NCBI GenBank assembly: GCA_030674875.1 | Contig: JASXSU010000002.1 | Location: 124,001 to 188,000, forward strand | Source of the DNA: Candidatus Endonucleibacter sp. (ex Gigantidas childressi) | GTDB lineage: Bacteria; Pseudomonadota; Gammaproteobacteria; Pseudomonadales; Endozoicomonadaceae | DNA length: 64,000 nt | Reading direction: 5' to 3' | Shown here: one piece after another, positions 18,960 through 29,265 of the stretch | Numbering within the stretch: position 1 is the stretch's first letter | Layout: each line of letters starts with the position of its first letter | Program-made: the position numbers and the translations under genes | Notes under the pieces: model-generated | Seen by the model: only the letters and a program-made list of their open reading frames with translations | The model's database searches: none | What the model was told of the DNA's origin: nothing

Positions 18960-19360
18960 GTGTCTATTATTGCTATATTTTGTTAAGCTCCCTCTTAAGA
19001 GGGTTGTATTATTGCTTTAAAACAGACACTTAACTTTTATTTATGGCCTTTTTGTGGGCCAACATTATTATCTACCATGATTCGCTACTATTTTCCGGTA
19101 GGGTAAGTGCTTTTTGACAAAGGACATTGATATTAGTTTCAAACGTGTTAGTTTTAGTAACAGTTGAGTTAACTGAGGATAACGATATTTGTTGTACTTG
19201 ACTCTGTTAGCGCTTTTCTTACCTTGCCGGCTATGGTTACTTACAATAAGTAAGGTGTCTGGTTCCGCATGCTGGCATTCCTTGTAGGAGCTACCGATTA
19301 TTCCTTGCTCAAGAAACATTAGAGGAACTAATTGCGTCACTTAAAGGTATTCAATAATGA
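18960..19360. other. Gap without a recognised gene
   Basis: There is a 90-residue minus-strand frame (19068-19340), basic and without known motifs, and no clear ribosome-binding site. I cannot support it as a gene. Confidence 0.4.
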
Positions 19361-19560
19361 AGATTCATCCTAGCGCAAGAATAACTCTGATGTTGCAAGC
19401 AGAAATCCATAACCTCAAAGAGCCTAAAGATCTTTATCGAGCATCGTCTGGTAAAAAAGCACCCACAAACCAACGGTATGATTGAGCGCTTTAACGGTCA
19501 ACTAAGCGATATTCTGGAGACTAATCACTTCCATTCGCCGTAAAATTTGAGAATGACTTG
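19355..19560 (+). pseudogene. IS481-type transposase remnant
   Basis: MKIHPSARITLMLQAEI resembles the N-terminus of IS481 transposases. It is followed by a deletion and a C-terminal piece, KKHPQTNGMIERFNGQLSD, with the catalytic-Glu region of the rve integrase core. Only about 200 bp remain. Confidence 0.65.
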
Positions 19561-19582
19561 GGGAAAGTATTTAAAGACATAT

Positions 19583-19650
19583 ATCAGTTACCATTGAAGG
19601 TATGGCAATGCAAGAACAATCAACACCCCGTATATTCAAAAGGAAGGAGT
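19583..19650 (+). repeat. ERIC-like repeat, partial
   Basis: TCAGTTACCATTGAAGGTAT is the family end. The rest is diverged. Confidence 0.45.
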
Positions 19651-19734
19651 GTAGAGCAAGAGGTAAGTGTTACTCACATCTTAACTAAGCGCTCAGCGTT
19701 AATTAAAAAACTAAACTATTTGAGGTGAAAATAC

Positions 19735-20229
19735 ATGATATATCAAGTTTCAGGGGATATCTTACTGAGTCAAGCGCAATTAATTGCACATGGCATAGCT
19801 GCCAATGACCCAATGAACCAAGGGCTAGCACTCTCACTTCATCAAAAGTACCCATCTATGCATAAAGATTTTCATCACTGGTGTCATCAATACCACCCAA
19901 AATCAGGAGCGGCTTGGCTATGGGGTGGTCCTAATAGTGTGCGCATAGTTAATCTAATCACACAAGAGTGCAGACCCGGTAAAGGAGCTAAACCTGGAAA
20001 AGCAACTTTGAAGCATATTCGGGAGAGCCTAAAGGAGCTAACTAAAATTATAGAGAAAGAAAACTTCAACTCTATCTCTCTGCCTAGAATAGCTACGGGA
20101 GTTGGTGGGTTAGAATGGGATGATGTATTTCCTGTCGTTGAGAGCGTATTGAGTGACTTGGATATTCCTATTTATCTATATACCGACTATCAGCCTGGTA
20201 AACAGGCAAAAGAACCAGCTCATAAATAA
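19735..20229 (+). CDS. Macro-domain protein (ADP-ribose hydrolase type)
   Basis: This is a single 164-residue macro domain starting MIYQVSGDILLSQAQLIAHG. Its C-terminal half has ISLPRIATGVGGLEWDDV, the P-R-I-x-x-G-x-G-G-L-x-W-x-D-V pattern of the TARG1/ALC1/DarG branch. That branch binds ADP-ribose and often removes it from protein or DNA. GAGGTG lies upstream at good spacing for the ATG. No DarT-like ADP-ribosyltransferase lies next to it, so it is not an obvious toxin-antitoxin pair. Together with the NADAR/macro protein at 2.8-6.5 kb it suggests ADP-ribose biology matters to this organism. Confidence 0.85.
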   Translation: MIYQVSGDILLSQAQLIAHGIAANDPMNQGLALSLHQKYPSMHKDFHHWCHQYHPKSGAAWLWGGPNSVRIVNLITQECRPGKGAKPGKATLKHIRESLKELTKIIEKENFNSISLPRIATGVGGLEWDDVFPVVESVLSDLDIPIYLYTDYQPGKQAKEPAHK

Positions 20230-20336
20230 CCAATACCTCCGCTAAAAACAGGGGGGGGGATTTCAGAAAAACAAAGTGAGCAATTGTAAGCCTAAGTAAT
20301 TACGATAAAGCTTATAAAAACCAATTATATCAATTA

Positions 20337-20450
20337 GATTTCAAATTACTAGGTAACAAGAGAGCAAAGCCCCGTGAACCTACAAGTAGTAGATGAGCTG
20401 GGTGAGCAAGCGCAGACAGCACCCCCCCCACCCTAAAGGGCAGCGAGTAT
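20337..20450 (+). repeat. ERIC-like repeat
   Basis: It contains AGCAAAGCCCCGTGAACCTA, GTAGTAGATGAGCTGGGTGA and GCAAGCGCAGACAGCACC. The right end is truncated against the repeated upstream region of the next gene. Confidence 0.65.
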
Positions 20451-20871
20451 AACGAAACCCATGACAGAAAATCGTAAAAGTGTTGGCTGATGTCACCACC
20501 ATAAAGCTAAGAAAGAAAACCTATAGAACAATAGGTTATCAAAGATACAGAAACTTATAGCTCTTTGTTCACTCATCGCCTGTTCACACCCTACATGGAA
20601 ACCAGTGTATTTATCACTTCTTTTATGCCTTTTTATTCGGCACAATTTGACATATTCCTCAGCATCATGTAAAACATCTAAGCGCTTAACAAATAGCTAA
20701 TATCATCTGAATAATTAGTGAATGATATAGTTTTACCTAGCTTTTCCGTAGAATACTTTCCTGAAGCTCAAACAAGACATCAAGGAAAAACAACGACCAT
20801 GCTCTTAGTAATAACTATTGCTTAATTGTTCTTAACTTATCACTACTAGCCAAGCTTTTAAGGTATCTATT
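20446..20871 (+). repeat. Duplicated upstream region, copy 1
   Basis: This stretch is nearly identical to 22060-22487 (for example TGTTGGCTGATGTCACCACC in both). It precedes the first of two paralogous genes, so gene plus leader were duplicated together. Confidence 0.9.
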
Positions 20872-21903
20872 ATGCTGAACATTATAGCTTATCATTGTCG
20901 TCTATCTTTACAATTGCTAAATTTTTTTCCATTACTGTGTTTCAATAATCGCAAGCATTTAAAATATACAAGTCATTGCCTTTCTCTACTGACAGCACTG
21001 ATACTACCTGCTACTTCATTAACCTACGCTGGCGACGATAATGGCCAGAAGATCAAAACCATCCCACCGGTAACGATACTATTAAACAAACCTAACTATT
21101 TAGATGAGTGCCTCACCGCTTTAAGAGAAGAGTCGGTTATAACGCTTCATGATTTTCTTATCTCAATGCTACATTTAGAAAGAAATAACAATAGGAGTAG
21201 CTATCCACATGCATTCCCTCTATTTTACGACAAAGACCAATTTGCAAAATTTTATAGTTTGTACCATGTGTTATCTATACGTTATTACCAAGGCCCCTCG
21301 TTTACTGGTTTTATGGATTACATGATATACAATAAGCCAGCTAAGATGTTTAAACGCCCATTGATGAAAGCTATGCTTAAGCTTTGTTATTACTATATAA
21401 TCAACTCCGACATTACCATCGGCAATATGCTAGATGAAGTGGAAAAACAGAAACATACTGATGAGAATATTAACGCTTTTCTATGTTACAAAGCCAATAG
21501 CGTAAAATCTCAATGCAATGCTCTCTATACCTATTCTGATAATGATACCTACACTAGCCATAACAGCACCAATAGCATCCCAGAAAGCTTTCAACTTGAT
21601 GACGGAGTCATACTCCAAGAGAAGGATCCCCAGGACTACACACCCAAAAACTGGTACTTTTATGACGACCTACTAGACTTGGATTGTGATCCAGATGCTA
21701 TTACGGCAGCCTTAGCAGTAACTGGGGCCATAACATGTGTAACTTATGCCACTATGCTATTTGAGAACAGACACACAAAAAACACCCTAGGGACATGTGC
21801 TTGGCTTTTAAGCCCAATTACTAAAACTGCGAGATATCTACGCGGATATCGTGATTGCAACATGGACTGCACCGAAAATGAAGACAAGAATAAACAATTG
21901 TAG
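20872..21903 (+). CDS. Exported protein, paralogue of the LDL-A protein, without LDL-A repeats
   Basis: The protein has 343 residues and belongs to no family I know. A basic N-terminal extension of about 40 residues precedes a hydrophobic segment ending LILPATSLTYA, a likely signal peptide with cleavage after TYA. A conserved globular region follows (VTILLNKPNYLDECLTALR, FYSLYHVLSIRYYQG, TIGNMLDEVEKQ). Residues about 240-275 are acidic and unlike the paralogue. The C-terminus has a membrane-spanning segment (ITAALAVTGAITCVTYATML) and the conserved WLLSPITKTARYLRG tail. Compared with the neighbour at 22488, the LDL-A cassette is absent and replaced by the acidic stretch. Confidence 0.75.
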   Translation: MLNIIAYHCRLSLQLLNFFPLLCFNNRKHLKYTSHCLSLLTALILPATSLTYAGDDNGQKIKTIPPVTILLNKPNYLDECLTALREESVITLHDFLISMLHLERNNNRSSYPHAFPLFYDKDQFAKFYSLYHVLSIRYYQGPSFTGFMDYMIYNKPAKMFKRPLMKAMLKLCYYYIINSDITIGNMLDEVEKQKHTDENINAFLCYKANSVKSQCNALYTYSDNDTYTSHNSTNSIPESFQLDDGVILQEKDPQDYTPKNWYFYDDLLDLDCDPDAITAALAVTGAITCVTYATMLFENRHTKNTLGTCAWLLSPITKTARYLRGYRDCNMDCTENEDKNKQL

Positions 21904-21942
21904 CTCGTAAAAAAACCAGCATTTGATTCAGTTGAAATGCGC

Positions 21943-22059
21943 CATTGAAGATGGAGGTGGAGGTAGGCGCAACAAACTAGTGAAGCCAAATAAGCTCATA
22001 AGCAATAGGTTATCGGGGTAAGCAAGAGCAGGCAACAACCCCACCCACCAAAGCCGAAC
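21943..22059 (+). repeat. ERIC-like repeat
   Basis: It begins GCCATTGAAGATGGAGGTGG and contains ACAAACTAGTGAAGCCAAAT and GGGTAAGCAAGAGCAGGCAA. It lies between the two paralogous genes and joins the duplicated leader. Confidence 0.6.
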
Positions 22060-22487
22060 TAGTATAACGAAATCCATGATAGAAAATAGTAAAAGTGTTG
22101 GCTGATGTCACCACCATAAAGCTAAGAAAGAAAACCTATAGAACAATAGGTTATCAAAGATACAGAAACTTATAGCTCTTTGTTTACTCATCGCCTGTTC
22201 ACACCCTACATGGAAACCAGTGTATTTATCACTTCTTTTATGCCTTTTTATTCGGCACAATTTGACATATTCCTCAGCATCATGTAAAACATCTCAGCGT
22301 TTAACAAATAGCTAATATCATATGAAGAATTAGTGCATAGCATAGCTTTACCTAGCTTTTCCGTAGAATACTTTCCTAAAGTTCAAACAGAACATCAAGG
22401 AGAATAAATGGCAATGCTTTTAGTAAGAGTTATTTCTCAATTATTATAAACTTACCCACCACTAGCCAAGTTTTCAAGGAGCCTATT
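22060..22487 (+). repeat. Duplicated upstream region, copy 2
   Basis: This is the second copy of the leader at 20446-20871, with scattered substitutions. It ends immediately before the TTG start of the LDL-A protein gene. Confidence 0.9.
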
Positions 22488-23951
22488 TTGCTGAACATTA
22501 TAGATTATCATTACCGTTTATCTTTACGATTACTATATTTATCTCCACTTCTGTATTGCAATAATAGAAAGTATTTAAAATATATAAATTCTTATCTTTG
22601 CTTACTGATAGCACTAATGCTACCAGCCACTTCACTAATTTACGCTACCAACGAGGATTTCCAGAACGTCACAGCCAACTCACCGGTAACGATATTATTA
22701 AACAAACCTAACTATTTAGATGAGTGTCTTACCGCTTTAAGAGGAAAATCGGTTATAACGCTTAATAATTTTCTTAAAACGATGATACAGCTAGAAGCAG
22801 ATACAGACGAGAATAATTATACACAAGAAAGCAAAGTGTTTTTTAACCAAACCCAATATGCACAATTTTATAACTTGTACCATGTGTTATCCCTTCGTTA
22901 TTACCAAGGCATGTCTCTTACTGGCTTTATGAGTTACATGATATACAATAAACCAACTCAGACGTTTAACCGCCCATTGATGCAAGCAATGCTTACGCTT
23001 TGTTATAACTATAAAGATCAGTTCGGCATTACCATCGGCAAAATGCTAGATGAAGTGGATAAACAGGAGCATACCGATGAGAATATTAACGCTTTTCTAC
23101 GTTACAAAGCCAATAGCGTAAAAGATCAATGTAATGCACTCTATATTCATCCTGATAATAATACCAATAAGAACAACGCTAATAGTAGTGGTGACAGTGC
23201 TAATAAGAAAAGCATGCCATCTTTGCTTCACCTCTGTAGCCAGCATGCTGTTAACTACGCCCAACGTATAGCAAGAAACGCATCAGGCTTTGCATCCAAA
23301 GCAATATGCACAGTACCCTTTATCGGGGCTATGATGCATTCTGTTAGTGCATATGTTGACACATTTGCCTGTAAGAACGGGCAGAATATCGATAGCACAT
23401 TCATCTGTAATGGCTACTATTCGTGCAATGACGGTAGCGATGAAGCCGCCTCAGTTTGCTGTGAAAACGGAACCCTTGGTATTGACGCCTTAACCAGACG
23501 TTGCTTTAAACACGATGATAGAAGTATATCGTTATTTGTTTGTAATAATATGCAAACTACCAACGAAGACTGGCTTTGTGACGGCGACTTCGACTGCATT
23601 GACGGAAGTGACGAAAGTAGCGGTGTCATGCAACCATGCTTTGATTGCAAAGATGGAACGGTTATTATAAGAGAGTTAGTGTGTAATGGTCAAAACAACT
23701 GCCCTAACGGCAGCGATGAAAACCCGGATTGCCCTGCAGCTTTTCCTACAACAGCCTTACTAGTAGCTGGAGCTATAACATGTGCAACTTATGCTGCTAT
23801 GCTAGTAAAATACAGAAGCACAAAAAATACCGAAGGAATACGTGCATGGCTTTTAAGCCCAATTACTAAAACTGTAAGATATCTACGCAGAGCTCGTGAT
23901 TGCAACAAGGTCCGCACTGGCAATAAAAAAGAGATGTACCATGTGTTATGA
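22488..23951 (+). CDS. Exported membrane-anchored protein with three LDL-receptor class A repeats
   Basis: The protein has 487 residues, with a TTG start at the position of the paralogue's ATG. The N-terminal extension, signal segment (LMLPATSLIYA) and globular part (to about 225) match the neighbour at 20872. Residues about 293-415 hold three Cys-rich LDL-A repeats. Each has the calcium-binding DGSDE or NGSDE acidic motif: ICNGYYSCNDGSDE, LCDGDFDCIDGSDE and VCNGQNNCPNGSDE. A transmembrane segment follows (about 418-440), then a WLLSPITKTVRYLRR tail. LDL-A modules are typical of animal receptors and bind protein ligands with calcium. In a bacterium they suggest contact with a host surface or molecular mimicry. 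The module was gained here or lost in the sister gene. Confidence 0.85.
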   Translation: MLNIIDYHYRLSLRLLYLSPLLYCNNRKYLKYINSYLCLLIALMLPATSLIYATNEDFQNVTANSPVTILLNKPNYLDECLTALRGKSVITLNNFLKTMIQLEADTDENNYTQESKVFFNQTQYAQFYNLYHVLSLRYYQGMSLTGFMSYMIYNKPTQTFNRPLMQAMLTLCYNYKDQFGITIGKMLDEVDKQEHTDENINAFLRYKANSVKDQCNALYIHPDNNTNKNNANSSGDSANKKSMPSLLHLCSQHAVNYAQRIARNASGFASKAICTVPFIGAMMHSVSAYVDTFACKNGQNIDSTFICNGYYSCNDGSDEAASVCCENGTLGIDALTRRCFKHDDRSISLFVCNNMQTTNEDWLCDGDFDCIDGSDESSGVMQPCFDCKDGTVIIRELVCNGQNNCPNGSDENPDCPAAFPTTALLVAGAITCATYAAMLVKYRSTKNTEGIRAWLLSPITKTVRYLRRARDCNKVRTGNKKEMYHVL

Positions 23952-24100
23952 AATTCGATTCATTTTAGAGAGTCACTTCAAACCAAATAAGGACAGTCCA
24001 GCGAAAAACCTACTTCCTTATGCCTGACAGGCTCTGTTTGATACTGTATCCTTAACCATCATTTTTATTATGGATAAAGGGCGTTACTGCCCGTTAATCT

Positions 24101-25126
24101 ATGCAAAGCAGTGATTTTGATTTTGATTTGCCCGCTGGGCAGATTGCCAGATATCCTTTGGAAGAGCGTACTAGAAGCCGCTTGTTATGCCTAGATGGTT
24201 CCGGCGGAAAGATCCAGCATAGGCAATTTGTAGATATTGAAGAGTTAATGAAGCCCGGTGATTTGCTGGTGCTCAATAATACTCGAGTGATACCTGCCCG
24301 CCTGTATGGACGTAAAGATACTGGCGGTAAAATAGAAATACTAATGGAGCGACTGCTTGACGAGAATAAAATACTTGCCCATATTCGCTCAAGCAAATCA
24401 CCTAAGCTGGGAGCACGGTTGTACTTTGCCGATGACAGGATTGAATTTGTTGTTGAAAAGCGTATAGGATCTTTATTTCTACTTTCATGCGAGCAGTCGG
24501 CTTTGTCATTGTTTCAGAAGCATGGTCATATGCCCCTACCCCCATATATTAATCGTATGGAGGAGACCGTTGATCGTCTTCGCTACCAAACTGTATTTGC
24601 TGAACGAGATGGTGCCGTTGCCGCGCCGACAGCAGGCTTGCACTTTGATGAAGAATTACTAACAAGGCTTGAGCGAAAAGGTGTAAAGAAAGTATTTGTT
24701 ACTTTGCATGTGGGTTCTGGTACATTTCAGCCGGTTAGAGTAGATAATATTAAAGATCATGTAATGCATTCTGAATATATTGAAGTTTCTGAAACTGTGT
24801 GTGATGCGGTTCGAGAAGCCAGACAACAAGGGCGAAGAGTTATCGCTATTGGTACAACCAGTGTTCGTAGCCTAGAAAGCGCTTCTTTGACAGGAGAAAT
24901 TCAGCCTTATAAAGGTGATTCAGATATTTTTATTTATCCTGGTTATCGTTTTAGAAGCGTTGATGTCATGGTGACTAATTTTCATTTACCTCAGTCGACT
25001 TTGTTGATGTTAGTTAGTGCTTTTTCTGGTAGAGAAGCTATCCTTGGTGCTTATCAAGAGGCTATTGAAAAGGGTTATCGTTTTTTTAGTTACGGAGATG
25101 CTATGTGGCTAAGTCCCTGCAATTAA
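24101..25126 (+). CDS. queA: tRNA preQ1(34) S-adenosylmethionine ribosyltransferase-isomerase
   Basis: This enzyme transfers and isomerises the ribosyl part of SAM onto preQ1-modified tRNA, giving epoxyqueuosine. It has 341 residues, close to the usual length. Typical stretches are visible: [16 protein letters not shown] at the N-terminus, [36 protein letters not shown], and [20 protein letters not shown] near the C-terminus. tgt follows 190 bp downstream; the two act in the same queuosine pathway and are commonly adjacent. Here an ERIC-like repeat separates them. Confidence 0.96.
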   Translation: MQSSDFDFDLPAGQIARYPLEERTRSRLLCLDGSGGKIQHRQFVDIEELMKPGDLLVLNNTRVIPARLYGRKDTGGKIEILMERLLDENKILAHIRSSKSPKLGARLYFADDRIEFVVEKRIGSLFLLSCEQSALSLFQKHGHMPLPPYINRMEETVDRLRYQTVFAERDGAVAAPTAGLHFDEELLTRLERKGVKKVFVTLHVGSGTFQPVRVDNIKDHVMHSEYIEVSETVCDAVREARQQGRRVIAIGTTSVRSLESASLTGEIQPYKGDSDIFIYPGYRFRSVDVMVTNFHLPQSTLLMLVSAFSGREAILGAYQEAIEKGYRFFSYGDAMWLSPCN

Positions 25127-25136
25127 TTTTACCACC

Positions 25137-25250
25137 TATACTCGTTACTATTAAATGTGTGGGTAGCGAAGACACATAAGCATACGAGCCGTAGGTGACT
25201 TGGGTAAGAAGAGCGGCAGCATCACACTTCCAAAGGTAACTGGAATACCT
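25137..25250 (+). repeat. ERIC-like repeat between queA and tgt
   Basis: It starts TATACTCGTTACTATTAAAT, contains GTAGGTGACTTGGGTAAGAA and ends TTCCAAAGGTAACTGGAATA. It begins 11 bp after the queA stop, so it is probably transcribed as a hairpin in the shared mRNA. Confidence 0.75.
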
Positions 25251-25297
25251 ATCTGCATCCTCGGCTAAGTTGATAGCCGTATGAGTTTTCTTTCTAA

Positions 25298-26446
<1,149 letters not shown>

Positions 26447-26547
26447 TCACAATGAATATATTTAATTGTGTGAAAAGACTACAGCTAAGTAAAGTTTGTC
26501 ACTGTAGATGAAACCAGTTAACAGAAGACATCATGAGACTTGATAAC

Positions 26548-26720
26548 TATACTCGTTGCTATTGAGAGAAAGCGACAAGCTAGAAAAGCCGTATGAGTCT
26601 ATGAGTAGTCAGTAATCAGGGTATGTAGCAAGCGAACGATAGCACAGAAGCATAGGAGCACTAAAAGCGATAATAGCTAACAACAAAGTAGCAACTTCAA
26701 AGGCTGCTAGTGTAAGCATA
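26548..26720 (+). repeat. ERIC-like repeat (composite) between tgt and yajC
   Basis: It starts TATACTCGTTGCTATTGAGA and ends with AGTAGCAACTTCAAAGGCTG. At about 170 bp it is longer than a single unit, suggesting two overlapping copies. Confidence 0.6.
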
Positions 26721-26794
26721 TGGGCAATTATGAGTATCGGCCTTTATTTTATAGTGAACAATGGATTTAATTGTTATAATCAGGAGTTTGTTGA

Positions 26795-27142
26795 ATGTTG
26801 TTATTATTCAGTCTAGCCCACGCAGAAGCAGACGGATCCGGCGCTGGAATATTGTCTGGCCCGGGAATGATCGGCCAGATGGTAATGTTGGGCGGCTTTG
26901 TTCTTGTTTTTTGGTTTTTGATCTGGCGTCCCCAGAGCAAACGCGCTAAAGAGCATAAGAATTTGTTAGCAAGTTTATCTAAAGGTGATGAGGTTGTGAC
27001 CACTGGAGGCATGCTAGGCAAGGTAACTAATGTCACGGATGAATTTATCACATTGCAAGTGACTGCAGGCGTAGAGCTGCCCTTCCAGAAGGGTTCTGTT
27101 GCAGCGACTTTGCCAAAAGGTACCATTAAGGCGATCAAATAA
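26795..27142 (+). CDS. yajC: Sec translocon accessory protein YajC
   Basis: This small inner-membrane protein of 115 residues has one membrane segment (MIGQMVMLGGFVLVFWFLIW) followed by RPQSKRAKEHKNLLASLSKGDEVVTTGG, the conserved YajC cytoplasmic core. YajC associates with SecDF in protein export. It sits upstream of secD as usual, but the gap is 244 bp and contains a strong terminator, so secDF probably has an additional promoter. Confidence 0.95.
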   Translation: MLLLFSLAHAEADGSGAGILSGPGMIGQMVMLGGFVLVFWFLIWRPQSKRAKEHKNLLASLSKGDEVVTTGGMLGKVTNVTDEFITLQVTAGVELPFQKGSVAATLPKGTIKAIK

Positions 27143-27162
27143 CTCCAAACCCAAGCATAATA

Positions 27163-27209
27163 GGATATGCAAGTGATAAGGCTAGTTAACTAGCCTTTTT
27201 GCATATCCA
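27163..27209 (+). terminator. Nested palindromic terminator after yajC
   Basis: AAGGCTAGTTAACTAGCCTT is a perfect palindrome followed by TTTT. It is enclosed by GGATATGCAA and TTGCATATCC, which also pair. It lies 20 bp after the yajC stop and would work in both directions. Confidence 0.85.
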
Positions 27210-27386
27210 AGTACGGCGGATGATATTATCGTAGAACAACGGCAGGCCAATGTTATAGGCTTGTCGTTACTGATGGTGAAATAGATTGTGACCGAGCGAA
27301 AGATAACCGGATAACCTTGTACTTTTTTTACAAATTATCTGCGGGCTTTTCAAGGTACATTATAAATTTATCAGGACCGGTTAGCT

Positions 27387-29255
27387 ATGCTCAATCGATA
27401 TTCTTTGTGGAAGCATTTGTTTATTATTCTAATTTTGGCTTGGGGCTTTATCTATGCTCTACCCAATATTTACCCTGCAGATCCGGCTGTGCAGATTGCG
27501 GGTAACAGTGCTTCCAGTAAAATCACAGAATCTGTTTTAATGCTGTCACAAAACGCTCTAAAACAAGAAGGTGTAGAAATAAAAACACTGGATCATACTG
27601 ACAGTTCGTTGTTAATTCGTCTAAAGCGTTCTGACCAACAGCAGCTGGCTAAGTCATTGATTAAAAGTGCTCTTGGTGATGCTTATGTGGTTGCTCTTAA
27701 CTTAGCACCCACAACACCAAAATGGCTAACAGCTATCGGAGCCAGCCCTATGAAGCTTGGCCTTGACTTATCTGGTGGAGTGCATTTTTTACTAGAAGTT
27801 GATACGGACAAAGCCTTGATAACAAAGATGAATATTGCTAACACTGATATTCGGGATTTACTGAGAAAAGAGCGGCTGCGTTACAGAACAATGTCGGAGC
27901 GCACCGATGGTGCGCGCCAGATGGCATTTGCTGATGAGTCAACACTCGATAAGGCAACTGTATTAGTTGGTAAAGAATTTCCGAATTTTATTTTGGATAA
28001 AAGAGAGCTAAATGGCCGGCACGTACTGGCATATCGTTATACCGAAGAAGGTATGAAAGAAGTTGAAGATTACGTGGTACGCCAAAACCTAACCACAGTT
28101 CGTAACCGCGTTAATGAGCTTGGCGTTTCTGAACCGATAGTACAGCGCCAAGGGCGTAAAAACATTATTGTTGAACTACCCGGTGTGCAGGATACTGCTG
28201 AAGCCAAACGTATTCTTGGAAAAACTGCCAACTTAGAATTTCGTCTTGAAGCCCCTAAAGGTGCTTCTCGTGTCTCTACAGAAATGTTTGAGTTTCGCGA
28301 CTCTCGTCGCCCTGCTGCGGCTTTGGAGAGAGACTTTATTCTTACCGGTGAACAGGTATCTAGCGCCCAGTCTAATTTCGATACGCAAACAGGTCAGCCT
28401 CAGGTAAATATCAATTTAGACAGCTCCGGTGGCAGCAAAATGAACCGGGCAACTCGCCATAACATTGGTCGATCGATGGCGGTACTGTTCATTGAACAAA
28501 AGCCTTATACACGCACCGAGATCCAAATTGAAGACGGTAAAGAAGTTAAGGTTAATGTGCATGACTTTAAAGAAGAGAAAAAGATTATCAGCTTGGCTAC
28601 AATTCAAAGCGCACTGGGCAACCAGTTTCGTATCACCGGCCTTGATGCTCCCGGTGAGGCCTCAGAGCTGGCTTTATTGCTTAGGGCAGGCTCTTTGGCT
28701 GCACCAATGTATTTTGTAGAAGAGCGAACTGTTGGTCCTAGTATGGGAGCAGAAAATATTACTATGGGCATCAACTCCACCCTTGTGGGTTTAGGGCTGG
28801 TTATTATGTTTATGCTGGTGGTATATAGGGTGTTCGGACTAATGGCAAATATTGCCTTGGCCTGCAACTTAGTATTGTTGATTGCGATCATGGGTATTTT
28901 TGGTGCAACAATGACGATGCCTGGGATTGCTGGCATCGTCCTAACCTTGGGTATGGCGGTAGATGCCAACGTTTTGGTGTTCTGTCGAATTAGAGAGGAA
29001 ATCAAAAGTGGTCGAGCAATTCAACGCGCTATTCATGATGGATACGACCGTGCATTCGTGTCTATTTTTGATGGCAACATCACGACGCTACTGGTTGGTG
29101 TAATTCTATTTGCGGTTGGTACAGGGCCGGTAAAAGGGTTTGCTGTAACACTGTCGATAGGTATTCTCACATCCATGTTTACCGCTGTTGTGGTTACCAG
29201 ATTACTGATCAACTTGGTGTACGGTGGTCGTAACGTGAAAAAACTTTATATTTGA
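27387..29255 (+). CDS. secD: Protein translocase subunit SecD
   Basis: The protein has 622 residues, the usual length. The N-terminal membrane segment (HLFIILILAWGFIYALPNIYP) precedes the large periplasmic P1 domain with MKLGLDLSGGVHFLLEVD. The C-terminal half has the five remaining membrane helices, including GMAVDANVLVFCRIREE, the conserved D-x-N-V-L motif region, and GFAVTLSIGILTSMFTAVVVTR. SecDF uses the proton gradient to help pull exported proteins through SecYEG. secF starts 10 bp after the stop. Confidence 0.98.
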   Translation: MLNRYSLWKHLFIILILAWGFIYALPNIYPADPAVQIAGNSASSKITESVLMLSQNALKQEGVEIKTLDHTDSSLLIRLKRSDQQQLAKSLIKSALGDAYVVALNLAPTTPKWLTAIGASPMKLGLDLSGGVHFLLEVDTDKALITKMNIANTDIRDLLRKERLRYRTMSERTDGARQMAFADESTLDKATVLVGKEFPNFILDKRELNGRHVLAYRYTEEGMKEVEDYVVRQNLTTVRNRVNELGVSEPIVQRQGRKNIIVELPGVQDTAEAKRILGKTANLEFRLEAPKGASRVSTEMFEFRDSRRPAAALERDFILTGEQVSSAQSNFDTQTGQPQVNINLDSSGGSKMNRATRHNIGRSMAVLFIEQKPYTRTEIQIEDGKEVKVNVHDFKEEKKIISLATIQSALGNQFRITGLDAPGEASELALLLRAGSLAAPMYFVEERTVGPSMGAENITMGINSTLVGLGLVIMFMLVVYRVFGLMANIALACNLVLLIAIMGIFGATMTMPGIAGIVLTLGMAVDANVLVFCRIREEIKSGRAIQRAIHDGYDRAFVSIFDGNITTLLVGVILFAVGTGPVKGFAVTLSIGILTSMFTAVVVTRLLINLVYGGRNVKKLYI

Positions 29256-29265
29256 AGAGGCCGTC

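Noticed and set aside
19735-20229. DarTG toxin-antitoxin pair
   Set aside because: Only a macro domain is present; no ADP-ribosyltransferase frame is adjacent.
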